A stretch of DNA of 64,000 bases from NCBI RefSeq assembly GCF_001618425.1, contig NZ_BDCU01000022.1, positions 226,730 through 290,729 on the forward strand, written 5' to 3'. This stretch comes from Nocardia fusca NBRC 14340 (GTDB taxonomy: Bacteria > Actinomycetota > Actinomycetes > Mycobacteriales > Mycobacteriaceae). Below the pieces are notes generated by a model. That model searched no databases. It was not told where the DNA came from and was given only the letters and a program-made list of their open reading frames with translations. Every line of letters starts with the position of its first letter. Positions within the stretch are counted from its first letter, which is position 1. Both the position numbers and the translations under genes were made by a program. This document shows, one piece after another, positions 30,287 to 38,303 of the stretch.

Positions 30287-30334
30287 TGCGCCCTACACAG
30301 CAATTGCACCCTACATACAATGTGTAGGATGCAA
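30287..30334. promoter_or_regulatory. Three-half-site MarR-type operator
   Basis: The half site TGCACCCTACA occurs three times: as TGCGCCCTACA at 30287-30297, as TGCACCCTACA at 30305-30315, and inverted as TGTAGGATGCA at 30323-30333. The last two form a 12-base palindrome (TTGCACCCTACA-N7-TGTAGGATGCAA, 11 of 12 pairs). The array lies 84-131 bases upstream of the marR ATG and just after the SDR stop. Confidence 0.65.
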
Positions 30335-30417
30335 TATACTCCTGGCCGCGTGGTATAACGACTGGCGGGACGCCCGCCGCGCCGCCACGGCATCCGAGTA
30401 CGAGCAGGACACCCGCC

Positions 30418-30885
30418 ATGGACAAACCCACGCATCTGATCGAATTCGAGACCATGCTCCTGGGCCGGCACAGCCTCAATGCCCATCTGCGCCGCCCGAA
30501 CCACCTCGAGCGCAGTGCCTATCTGGTGCTGCGCCGGTTGCGGATCGAGGGACCCATGTCCATCGGCGAACTCAGCGAGGCCTTCGGCCTGGACAACTCG
30601 ACCGTGCACCGGCAGACCGCGGCCATGCTGAAAGCCGGCCTGGTGGAGCGCATTCCCGATCCCGAGGGTGGCCTGGCACGCAAGTTCCGGATCAGCGACG
30701 AGGGCGAACGCCGGGTCCTGGCCGACCGCGACTACAACATCAACGCCCTCGACCGGCTCCTGCGCGGCTGGAGCCGCGAGGACGTACAGACCTTCGCCGC
30801 CTACCTGGAACGATTCAACACCGACCTCGAGGCCCGGGAGGCGCGCCCCTGGCCGCGGTCCTCCCGCACCGAGCCGCGGTCCTAG
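30418..30885 (+). CDS. MarR family transcriptional regulator
   Basis: This 155-residue winged-helix regulator has the MarR core: MSIGELSEAFGLDNSTVHRQTAAM is the helix-turn-helix (about residues 47-70) and LVERIPDPEGGLARKFRIS is the wing. Helices at both ends would form the dimer interface. The C-terminal tail is Arg/Pro-rich. ATG 30418 follows the operator array and probably gives autoregulation. The ligand is unknown; the SDR upstream is the nearest possible target. Confidence 0.87.
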   Translation: MDKPTHLIEFETMLLGRHSLNAHLRRPNHLERSAYLVLRRLRIEGPMSIGELSEAFGLDNSTVHRQTAAMLKAGLVERIPDPEGGLARKFRISDEGERRVLADRDYNINALDRLLRGWSREDVQTFAAYLERFNTDLEAREARPWPRSSRTEPRS

Positions 30886-30908
30886 GCGCGGCGGTCCGCC
30901 ACACCGAA

Positions 30909-31703
30909 TCAGTAGCGCCGCATATCGACCTGGCGGCGCACATTGGACAACGCGGTCACCACGGCAGTCCCCAGCGGGCCGCTCCGGTCGTAGAGAGTGG
31001 TGGTGCCGACCGCGACACCCGCATAGGCGACCTGATCCTGCGCCAGCACCCCGATACCCGGGCCGGACGGCACCCGGGCAAGCGTCAGTGTGACGTCGGA
31101 GTTGATATAGCCGATACCTTCGGTGCCCCAATTGCACATGAGGCTCGCGGCGTCCCCGGCCATCCCCGCCCGCTGTAGCGGCGTCACCGGCTCCCCCGCG
31201 ACCACCGGCAGCATGTTCTGCCAGATCGCCTTGCGCTCGGCGTTCTGTGTGGCCGCGAAATCGCGGGTCCAGGCGCCGTCACCACTCTTGAACAGCGGGT
31301 GCGCCCCCGCCTCCGAGGTGTCGGGGATCTCGGGCACCGGGAAATCGTGCGGCGGCTGCCACAGGTCGCCACCGGGCACCTCGCCGGTGCGCAGGTACAC
31401 CACGGTCGCCCGCGACCGCACCTCCCCGCGCTGCACCAGTTCGGCGTCCGCGACGCAGATACGTTTACCTTCCCGGACCACCACGCTGCGCAGCGTGGCC
31501 GGCTCGTCGACGACCGGGCGGAACAGGTCCACGGTCACCCGGGCGGGGACGAACTCCGCACCCGGGGATCGCGTTTCCAGCTCGCGCGCCAGCAGCCCGC
31601 AGATCGCCGGCCCGCCCACCTGGGTCGGGCTCCAGCTGGACATGGCTATGCGGGTGGGCAGGTACTGCTCACCCTCTCTGGTGAAGAACGCGAACACGCC
31701 CAT
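30909..31703 (-). CDS. Thioesterase-family (hot-dog) protein, acyl-CoA type
   Basis: This 264-residue protein looks like a double hot-dog acyl-CoA thioesterase of the type often found in actinobacterial lipid catabolic regions. Visible features are the SSWSPTQVGGPAICGLLA start, VTVDLFRPV (family VDFLRPV-type strand), and the C-terminal strand pair GIGVLAQDQVAYAGVAVGTTTLYD. There is no signal peptide. A KstR-like box lies 33 bases upstream of ATG 31703. The TetR gene further upstream runs in the same direction. The substrate chain length is not predictable. Confidence 0.75.
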   Translation of the reverse strand: MGVFAFFTREGEQYLPTRIAMSSWSPTQVGGPAICGLLARELETRSPGAEFVPARVTVDLFRPVVDEPATLRSVVVREGKRICVADAELVQRGEVRSRATVVYLRTGEVPGGDLWQPPHDFPVPEIPDTSEAGAHPLFKSGDGAWTRDFAATQNAERKAIWQNMLPVVAGEPVTPLQRAGMAGDAASLMCNWGTEGIGYINSDVTLTLARVPSGPGIGVLAQDQVAYAGVAVGTTTLYDRSGPLGTAVVTALSNVRRQVDMRRY

Positions 31704-31736
31704 CGGCTCCTCTCACGCGGACCCCTGTCCCAGAAT

Positions 31737-31750
31737 TACAACACGTTCTA
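31737..31750. promoter_or_regulatory. KstR-like box
   Basis: TACAACACGTTCTA fits TnnAACnnGTTnnA exactly and lies between the TetR stop and the thioesterase start. It shares AACACGTTCTAG with the box at 14105, so both genes may belong to one regulon. Confidence 0.6.
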
Positions 31751-31786
31751 GTTTTGGGTCGCGTGAAGGGCCCGGCCCTGGACGAT

Positions 31787-32452
31787 TCACACCGGCAGCT
31801 CCTGAGCGAGGACTTCGGCCGCCTCCCGGACCTCGGCCGGATCGCCGTCCCAGCCGAGCACCCGCAGCACCGCGGCGGCGATCGCCTGCCGCACCTCCTC
31901 GGCCACCCCGCCGGCGTCCGAGCGAATATTGATCACCGTCTCCACCAGCCGGAACGGGAGGGTCTGCGCTTCGGGCACCCCGTCCGCGCCGAGCCCGGCC
32001 ACCACCCACGCGGCCAGCCGTTCGTAGCTCGTGCGCAGCGTGTCGCGGCGTGACCGGAACCGGGCGAACCGATCTCCGCGCAACTCCGGCAGGAAGTACA
32101 GCGCACCGATGTTCCAGCGCGCGTCGCACAGCTGGCCGATATCGAATCGGGCCAGGGCGTACAGCCGGACCGCGGCCGGCTCCGATCGCCGCTCCAGGCG
32201 CATCGCGAGTTCGGCCGCCCCCGCGATGGTTTCACCGAGCAGTGCGTCGAGGATGTCGTCCTTGGCCGCGAAGTGGTGGTACAGCGAAGCCTGGCGGATA
32301 CCGACCGCCTCGGCGATGGCCCGGGTCGAGGTACTTCCGTACCCGTGGGTGGTGAACAGTTCGGCGGCGGCGTCGAGGATTTCGGCGCGCGGAGTCCGCC
32401 CCTGGCGACGGCGCGGCGCGAGACGCGGGCGGCCCGGACCGAGTTGGGTCAT
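31787..32452 (-). CDS. TetR family regulator divergent to the SSS/DUF1989 operon
   Basis: This 221-residue TetR protein has the helix-turn-helix GYGSTSTRAIAEAVGIRQASLYHHF at about residues 34-58. ATG 32452 (MTQLGPGRPRLAPRR) is preferred; ATG 32506 would add 18 residues but overlaps a palindrome and lacks a ribosome site. The C-terminal half is helical with the motif IGALYFLPELRGDRF. It is divergent from the SSS transporter operon and also lies upstream of the thioesterase. Confidence 0.83.
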   Translation of the reverse strand: MTQLGPGRPRLAPRRRQGRTPRAEILDAAAELFTTHGYGSTSTRAIAEAVGIRQASLYHHFAAKDDILDALLGETIAGAAELAMRLERRSEPAAVRLYALARFDIGQLCDARWNIGALYFLPELRGDRFARFRSRRDTLRTSYERLAAWVVAGLGADGVPEAQTLPFRLVETVINIRSDAGGVAEEVRQAIAAAVLRVLGWDGDPAEVREAAEVLAQELPV

Positions 32453-32495
32453 GGCTCCATTGTCGCCGACCAGCGGATCGGCGCCGCGGGGGGAG

Positions 32496-32521
32496 ATTTC
32501 TGTCATTCGATAGAAATATCG
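32496..32521. promoter_or_regulatory. Overlapping palindromes in the TetR/SSS intergenic region
   Basis: ATTTCT-N10-AGAAAT (32496-32517) overlaps CGATA-GAAA-TATCG (32508-32521). A related CGATAGATATTCG lies at 32603-32615 nearer the SSS start. These are plausible operators for the neighbouring TetR. Confidence 0.45.
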
Positions 32522-32637
32522 GCAACGCAGACGTTACGCACCGCCGCGATACGGATACATCGCCGTCACCACCATGTCGCGGGATACGAGGAACCTTTCA
32601 ACCGATAGATATTCGTGTCGGATGAAGGGCCCCGGCC

Positions 32638-34134
32638 ATGATCATTCTCGGAATCGCGATCAGTGTGCTCGCGGTAATCGGCATCGGCCTGCTGGTCGCC
32701 CGCAAGGTCGACGGTGACAGCGTCAACTTCCTGGTCGCCGGCCGATCACTGGGCCTACCGCTGGTCGCGGCGGGCCTGATGGGCCAGGCGGTCGACTCCA
32801 ACGCCACCCTCGGCAACACCGATCTGGCCGGCTCGGTCGGCTTCTGGGCCGGGGCGTCGCTACCGCTGGGCCTGGGTCTGTGCCTGCTGCTCACCGGGCT
32901 CTTCTTCGCCAAGCCGATGAACCGGATGGGCCTGCTGACCCTGCCGGACTTCTACCGGATCAAATACGGCCGCGGGGTGGAATTCAGCGCCTCGATCCTG
33001 ATGATCTTCAGCTTCTGCATCCTGCTGGCGGGCAACCTCGTCGCCGGCGGCTTCCTGTTCGAACGCTTCCTCGGGATCCCCTACACCGCCGGTGTCCTGC
33101 TCATCGTGGCGATCGTGCTGACCTACACCGTCACCGGCGGCATGTTCAGCGACGCCTACACCGCCCTCGCCCAGATGGTGATCACCGTGATCGGGTCGCT
33201 GGCCCTGCTCATCTGGGTGGCTTCGACCTACGGAATCGATATCCCCGAGGGCATGGGGCCGTTCGACCTCGGGCAGCTCGGCAACAGTTCCGAAGGTGCC
33301 GTAGTGAACTGGGCGACGCTGATCGCCCTCGGTATCGGCGATATCGTCGCCATCGATTTCATGCAGCGCATCTTCTCCGCCCGCTCCCCCGAGATCGCCC
33401 GCCGGGCCTGCTTCGTGGGCGCGGCCGGAACCGCCGTGGTCGGTATCCCCTACGCGCTGGTCGCTCTGGCCACCACCGATCTCGTCGGTGCGGGATCGGG
33501 TCCGCGGCTGCTGACCCTGCTGGACGAACACGCCCCGGCGGGTCTGGCGATCCTGGTGCTGTCGGCGATCGTCGCGGCATCGTGCTCCACCGCCAACGGC
33601 GCCATCCTGGGCACCGCCTCGGTAGCGACCCGGAATATCGCCGGTCGCACCGACCGGACCGACGCCGCCGGACGCGACACCCTGCTGCGGGATGTGCGGC
33701 TCACCATGATCCCGGTGGTCGCGGTGGCGATCTTCTTCGCGGTCGAGGTACCGCAGACCGGCATCCTGCTCACCCTGGCGTTCGACCTGATGCTGGCCGC
33801 ACTGATCGTCCCGTTCGTCGCGGCCCACCTCACCTCGCGGATCACCACCGCCGCCGCGGTCGCGGCCATGGTGGCCGGGCTCGGTGTCCGGCTGGTCCTG
33901 TTCGTGCTCACGCCCACCATGTACGGGGTACCGAACACCGTTCTCCATATCGACAATTCACTGATCGGCCCGGGGTTCGACGGCTGGCCCACCTTCTTCG
34001 GCTTCCTCGCCTCACTGCTGGCCTTCCTCGGCACCCTCGCCGTGCAGCGGTTGCGCGAACCCGCCGAAAAAGCCGCGATCCCGGCAGATATCGCGCCACT
34101 GCCCGCACCGGAACCCGTTGTCCAGCACGGCTGA
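32638..34134 (+). CDS. Sodium:solute symporter (SSS family)
   Basis: This 498-residue protein has about thirteen membrane segments and the SSS core (VNFLVAGRSLGLPLVAAGL, then NRMGLLTLPDFYRIKYGRGVE). The sodium-site helix SAIVAASCSTANGAILG is also typical. ATG 32638 has GAAGGG upstream. It is the first gene of a four-gene operon with two DUF1989 proteins and a carboxyltransferase, so urea, guanidine or a related nitrogen compound is a likely substrate by context. Confidence 0.88.
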   Translation: MIILGIAISVLAVIGIGLLVARKVDGDSVNFLVAGRSLGLPLVAAGLMGQAVDSNATLGNTDLAGSVGFWAGASLPLGLGLCLLLTGLFFAKPMNRMGLLTLPDFYRIKYGRGVEFSASILMIFSFCILLAGNLVAGGFLFERFLGIPYTAGVLLIVAIVLTYTVTGGMFSDAYTALAQMVITVIGSLALLIWVASTYGIDIPEGMGPFDLGQLGNSSEGAVVNWATLIALGIGDIVAIDFMQRIFSARSPEIARRACFVGAAGTAVVGIPYALVALATTDLVGAGSGPRLLTLLDEHAPAGLAILVLSAIVAASCSTANGAILGTASVATRNIAGRTDRTDAAGRDTLLRDVRLTMIPVVAVAIFFAVEVPQTGILLTLAFDLMLAALIVPFVAAHLTSRITTAAAVAAMVAGLGVRLVLFVLTPTMYGVPNTVLHIDNSLIGPGFDGWPTFFGFLASLLAFLGTLAVQRLREPAEKAAIPADIAPLPAPEPVVQHG

Positions 34135-34155
34135 CCCGACGAGCAAGGAAAGATC

Positions 34156-34908
34156 ATGACACCCACCACCGCTTCGACGACCGGTGCCCGCGCACACGCC
34201 CGCGCCCAGGCATCGACAATCGCGGCCACCCCCGCACTGCCCGACGGGGTCCCGATCGACGCCACCACCTGGACCGTCCGGCTACCACCCGGCGGCTACA
34301 CGAGCGCCGTGCTCGGACGCGGCACCCGGCTACGACTCGCCGACCCGCACGGCGCGGCCTGCGCACAGCTTTTCCTGCTGCGCGCGGACGCACCATGGGA
34401 ACGTCTCAATGTCGCCGACACCGTGAAAGTGCCCTGGCAGGCCTACCTCGGTGCCGGGCACCCACTGCTGTCCGATCAGGGCCGGTTGCTGGCCACCGTG
34501 GTCGCCGACACCTCGGGCCACCACGACGCGCTCTGCGGGCCCACTCCCGCAGGCCGGCTGCTCCTGGAACGCGCGGCCGCGAAACACGGGCTGTCCCCGC
34601 GCGATATCGGTCCCACCCTCTCGTTCTTCCGCGGTGTGCGGGTCGACGGCAACGGCACCCTCACCGCCACCGGCTCGGCCGGTGCGGGCACCTACATCGA
34701 CCTGATCGTCCAGCTGCCGGTGATCGTCCTGGTGGCCGCCACCCCGCACCCACTGGACGACGCCCCGCTCACCGACCTGGATCTGGTCGCCTGGCCGGGC
34801 GACCGCGCCGCCGCGGCCGCCGCGAACAGCGACCCGGAATACCTACGCGCCGTCCAGAACACCGAACAGGCCTGGTCGGCCGCCCGCACCCGACAGGAGT
34901 GGATATGA
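34156..34908 (+). CDS. DUF1989 protein, carboxyguanidine deiminase subunit family (UAAP1-like)
   Basis: This 250-residue protein belongs to the urea carboxylase-associated family 1, part of DUF1989. Members have been shown elsewhere to be one subunit of carboxyguanidine deiminase (CgdA/CgdB). Visible motifs are VLGRGTRLRLADPHGAACAQ, TVVADTSGHHDALCGPT and LSFFRGVRVDGNGTL. The last four bases overlap the next gene (ATGA). Its position between the transporter and the carboxyltransferase supports a role in guanidine or urea nitrogen use. Which of CgdA or CgdB it represents I cannot fix by eye. Confidence 0.82.
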   Translation: MTPTTASTTGARAHARAQASTIAATPALPDGVPIDATTWTVRLPPGGYTSAVLGRGTRLRLADPHGAACAQLFLLRADAPWERLNVADTVKVPWQAYLGAGHPLLSDQGRLLATVVADTSGHHDALCGPTPAGRLLLERAAAKHGLSPRDIGPTLSFFRGVRVDGNGTLTATGSAGAGTYIDLIVQLPVIVLVAATPHPLDDAPLTDLDLVAWPGDRAAAAAANSDPEYLRAVQNTEQAWSAARTRQEWI

Positions 34909-35528
34909 ACACCGCGATTCCGGCCGCGACCGTCGTGCTCGACGAAGTGGTCCCGGCCTGCGCACCGTGGTCGGCGGTGGTGCGGGCGGGGCACCGTCTC
35001 GACATCATCGATCTGCACGGCAACCAGGCCGTCGACTGCCTGCTCTACGCCGCGGCCGACCACACCGACCGCTACAGCGCCCAGGCCACGGTCACCGCGC
35101 AGCGCAATATCTTCCTCACCACCGGCAGTGTGCTGCGCACCGACCGGGGCACGGCGCTCATGACCGTGATCGCCGACGAGGTCGGCAACCACGACACGAT
35201 CGCCGGAGCCTGTTCCCAGGAGTCCAATACGCTGCGGTACGGCCATCACACCCGTCACCAGCACGCCTGCGTGGAGAATTTCCTGGCCGAGGCGGCGAAA
35301 TGGGGTATGGGCAAACGGGATCTGGTGTCCAACATCAACTGGTTCATGAACGTTCCGGTGGAGGCGGACGGCACGCTCGGTATCGTCGACGGCCGGTCCG
35401 CACCGGGCAAGACGGTATCACTGCGCGCCGAGACCGACACCCTGGTCCTGGTGTCCAACTGTCCTCAGATCAACAACCCCTGCAACGGCTTCGATCCCAC
35501 CCCCGTACGCATGGTGGTGACCCGGTGA
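34905..35528 (+). CDS. DUF1989 protein, carboxyguanidine deiminase subunit family (UAAP2-like)
   Basis: This 207-residue protein is the second DUF1989 member (urea carboxylase-associated family 2). Characteristic stretches are IDLHGNQAVDCLLYAA, DEVGNHDTIAGACSQESNTL and HACVENFLAEAAKWGMGKR. The Cys/His residues in these motifs are the likely metal or catalytic ligands. It is preceded by GGAGTGG and overlaps genes on both sides by four bases, so translational coupling is likely. Confidence 0.84.
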   Translation: MNTAIPAATVVLDEVVPACAPWSAVVRAGHRLDIIDLHGNQAVDCLLYAAADHTDRYSAQATVTAQRNIFLTTGSVLRTDRGTALMTVIADEVGNHDTIAGACSQESNTLRYGHHTRHQHACVENFLAEAAKWGMGKRDLVSNINWFMNVPVEADGTLGIVDGRSAPGKTVSLRAETDTLVLVSNCPQINNPCNGFDPTPVRMVVTR

Positions 35529-37537
35529 CCGCCCCGGTGACGCTCGCCCCGCCACCCGCCGCGGCGACCACCACCCGCCAGGCGGTGGTCGAACGCCCCG
35601 GTCTGCTCACCACGGTGCAGGACTGGCCGGGCCGGACCGGCTACTGGCATGTCGGCGTACCGCCGTCGGGTCCCATGGACGATCTGTCGTTCCGGCTCGG
35701 CAACCGCGCACTGGGCAATCCCGAGGGCGCGGCCGGACTCGAATGCACCATGGCCGGTCCGGCATTGCGGTTCGCCGAGCCGGCCTGGGTGTGCGTGACC
35801 GGCGCTCCTGTCACGGTGACGGTGGACGGGCGTGCGGTGCCGCTGTGGCGGCCGGTATTCGTACCCGCCGGGCAGGTTCTCGATATCGGCGCGATTCGCG
35901 GCCCGGGCATGCGTTGCTATGTGCTGGTTTCCGGCGGACTGGCACTCCCCGAGTACCTCGGCAGCAGCGCCACGTTCACCCTCGGGCGCTTCGGCGGCGT
36001 GGGCGGGCGCGCACTGGCCGCCGCGGATGTTCTCCCGATCGGCCCTGCGCCGGGCCCGCCGACCGGCGCGGTGCCCGGCGGTGAGCAACCCGTACTGACC
36101 CACGACTGGGAACTCGCCGTCACCGAGGGACCGCACGGAGCGCCCGAATTCTTCACCCGCGCGGATATCGATACGCTGCTCGCCACCGTCTACGAGGTGC
36201 ATTTCAACTCCGATCGCACGGGGGTCCGGCTCATCGGCCCCAAACCTCGCTGGGCCCGCCCGGACGGTGGCGAGGCCGGACTACATCCGTCGAATATCCA
36301 CGACACCGCCTACAGCGTGGGCGCGCTGGATTTCACCGGCGACACCCCCATCCTGCTCGGCCCCGACGGGCCGAGCCTCGGTGGCTTCGTCTGTCCGGTG
36401 ACGGTGACCGCCGCCGACCTGTGGAAGCTCGGTCAGTTGTGCCCCGGTGACCGGGTGCGTTTCGTGCCGGTGCGCGCGGAGCGGGCCGCGTCACCGGCCG
36501 AACTGGGCCCCGCGCGCCGGGCGGGCTGGCCGATCGTGCTGTCCACCGGCGGCGACGGCGACGACGGAATCCTCCGGCACGGGGAAACCGCGGACGGCAC
36601 CCCGGTCATCTACCGCCGCGCGGGCGATGACGGCATCCTCGTCGAATACGGCGCCATGACCCTGGATCTCGAACTGCGCGCCCGCGTCCACGCACTGCAC
36701 GAGCACCTGCGCGAGCGCGGTGAACAGGGCATCACCGAACTCACCCCGGGCGTCCGCTCGCTCCAGGTCCGGGTCGAGCCGCGCAGGCTGCGTATCGGTG
36801 CGGCCCTGGATCTACTGGCCGAGGCGGAGGCCGGGCTTCCGGCCGCCGAGGACCTGGTCGTCCCCAGCCGCACCGTGGATCTGCCGTTGTCCTGGGACGA
36901 CCCCGCGACCCGGGAGGCGATAACCCGCTATATGCACGGTGTCCGCGCCGACGCACCGTGGTGCCCGTGGAATATCGAGTTCATCCGGCGGATGAACGGA
37001 CTCGATACCGTCGGCGATGTCTTCGATACCGTGTTCGCCGCCGAGTACCTGGTACTCGGGTTGGGGGACGTCTATCTCGGTGCGCCGCTGGCCACCCCGA
37101 TCGACCCCCGGCACCGGCTGATCACCACCAAATACAACCCGGCCCGGACCTGGACCCCGGAGAACGCGGTCGGTATCGGCGGCGCCTACCTGTGCATCTA
37201 CGGAATGGAGGGCCCGGGCGGATATCAGTTCGTCGGCCGCACCACGCAGGTCTGGAGCCGGCGCACCGATATCGAAACCCCCTGGCTGCTGCGCTTCTTC
37301 GACCGGATCCGCTGGTATCCGGTGAGCGCGGCGGAACTACTCGACCTCCGGGCCGATATCGCGGCCGGTCGCGGCGAATTGCGCACCGGCCCGGGTGAAT
37401 TCCGTCTGGCGGAGCACCGGCGGTTCCTCGCCCGGGACGCGGAGTCCATCGAATCGTTCCGTATCCGGCAGTCGGCGGCTTTCGCGGCCGAACGCGAATC
37501 CTGGCGCCGCTCCGGGGAACTGCGCCGGACACACTGA
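35525..37537 (+). CDS. Urea/guanidine carboxylase-type carboxyltransferase without biotin carboxylase or carrier domains
   Basis: This 670-residue protein corresponds to the central carboxyltransferase of urea/guanidine carboxylase. The AHS2/KipA-like half begins VVERPGLLTTVQDWPGR, with GYWHVGVPPSGPMDD. The AHS1/KipI-like half contains GILVEYGAMTLDLELRARV, TTKYNPARTWTPENAVGIG and LCIYGMEGPGGYQFVGRT. Full-length enzymes have about 1200 residues with a biotin carboxylase domain in front and a biotinyl domain behind; neither is present. The GTG at 35525 overlaps the upstream stop (GTGA), so no N-terminal domain has been missed. The product ends soon after the AHS1 region and shows no MKM biotin motif. 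Confidence 0.85.
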   Translation: MTAPVTLAPPPAAATTTRQAVVERPGLLTTVQDWPGRTGYWHVGVPPSGPMDDLSFRLGNRALGNPEGAAGLECTMAGPALRFAEPAWVCVTGAPVTVTVDGRAVPLWRPVFVPAGQVLDIGAIRGPGMRCYVLVSGGLALPEYLGSSATFTLGRFGGVGGRALAAADVLPIGPAPGPPTGAVPGGEQPVLTHDWELAVTEGPHGAPEFFTRADIDTLLATVYEVHFNSDRTGVRLIGPKPRWARPDGGEAGLHPSNIHDTAYSVGALDFTGDTPILLGPDGPSLGGFVCPVTVTAADLWKLGQLCPGDRVRFVPVRAERAASPAELGPARRAGWPIVLSTGGDGDDGILRHGETADGTPVIYRRAGDDGILVEYGAMTLDLELRARVHALHEHLRERGEQGITELTPGVRSLQVRVEPRRLRIGAALDLLAEAEAGLPAAEDLVVPSRTVDLPLSWDDPATREAITRYMHGVRADAPWCPWNIEFIRRMNGLDTVGDVFDTVFAAEYLVLGLGDVYLGAPLATPIDPRHRLITTKYNPARTWTPENAVGIGGAYLCIYGMEGPGGYQFVGRTTQVWSRRTDIETPWLLRFFDRIRWYPVSAAELLDLRADIAAGRGELRTGPGEFRLAEHRRFLARDAESIESFRIRQSAAFAAERESWRRSGELRRTH

Positions 37538-37541
37538 ACGC

Positions 37542-37569
37542 CAGGCCGCCGCCCGGCCACCCCGGCCTG
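37542..37569. terminator. Possible bidirectional terminator
   Basis: The arms CAGGCCG and CGGCCTG with a 14-base loop lie between two convergent genes, the carboxyltransferase and dhbB. Other GC-rich stems are possible in the same gap. Confidence 0.4.
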
Positions 37570-37593
37570 CGGCGCCGGGCGCGCCGGCTCGGT

Positions 37594-38250
37594 TCAGGCC
37601 CCCGAAGCCACCACCGAGGGCTGCAACTGGCTCAGCATCTCGTCGGTACCGAGCACCATGCCGCAGCGGCGGGCGGTGTACTTGGAGGCGATCAGATGTT
37701 CTTCACTACTGAAATCGGCCACCGCGTCATGGGCCAGGAACGCGTGGATATCGTTCATGAACGCCTCGGCCGCACTGAGCATGCAGCCCATATGGGCGTA
37801 GACGCCGGTGACCACGAGCTGGTCCCGGTTACGGTAGCCGAGCAGTTGACGCAGATCCGTGCGCTGGAACGCCGAATAGCGCCATTTGGTGACCTGGATG
37901 TCCTGCTCGTGCGGCGTCAGTTCGGCGGTGACCTCGGTATCCGGGCCGTCCGACATACCGGTGCCCCAGAAATCGGCGAGCAGGCCGCGGCGGTCGGGAT
38001 GCTGATCGCCCGGCTGCATACTGTAGATCACCGGTATGCCCAGCTCATGGCACCGATCGCGGAGCCGGACGATATTGTCGATCATCGTCCGGGCGGGATC
38101 GCGATCGAGCTGGTAGGCAGTGAGGAAGTAGTTCTGCATGTCGTGGATCAGCAGGGCGGCCCGATCGGGATCGAGTTTCCAGGCCACTCTGTTGGTGATC
38201 TCGTCGTCCAACGGCGGCATCGCATAGGGTGCGATCGGCTGCATGGCCAT
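37594..38250 (-). CDS. dhbB: Isochorismatase DhbB-type, without aryl carrier domain
   Basis: This 218-residue isochorismatase cleaves isochorismate to 2,3-dihydro-2,3-dihydroxybenzoate and pyruvate. The catalytic aspartate is in LLIHDMQNYF (Asp37), followed by VTKWRYSAF with its lysine and GVYAHMGCMLSAAEAF. The EntB-like start is MAMQPIAPYAMP. Unlike EntB and DhbB, which are about 290-310 residues and end in an aryl carrier protein domain, this protein stops after the isochorismatase domain. The carrier is encoded separately at 42055. It is last in dhbA-dhbC-dhbB. Confidence 0.9.
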   Translation of the reverse strand: MAMQPIAPYAMPPLDDEITNRVAWKLDPDRAALLIHDMQNYFLTAYQLDRDPARTMIDNIVRLRDRCHELGIPVIYSMQPGDQHPDRRGLLADFWGTGMSDGPDTEVTAELTPHEQDIQVTKWRYSAFQRTDLRQLLGYRNRDQLVVTGVYAHMGCMLSAAEAFMNDIHAFLAHDAVADFSSEEHLIASKYTARRCGMVLGTDEMLSQLQPSVVASGA

Positions 38251-38303
38251 GTCCAGAACTCCTCATTTCTTGTGGCCCGGGCGCGGTGGGGAAGGGTGGT
38301 AGG

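Noticed and set aside
32507..32637. A guanidine (ykkC-type) riboswitch before the SSS/DUF1989 operon.
   Set aside because: The short leader does not show the conserved ykkC elements; TetR-type palindromes explain it better.
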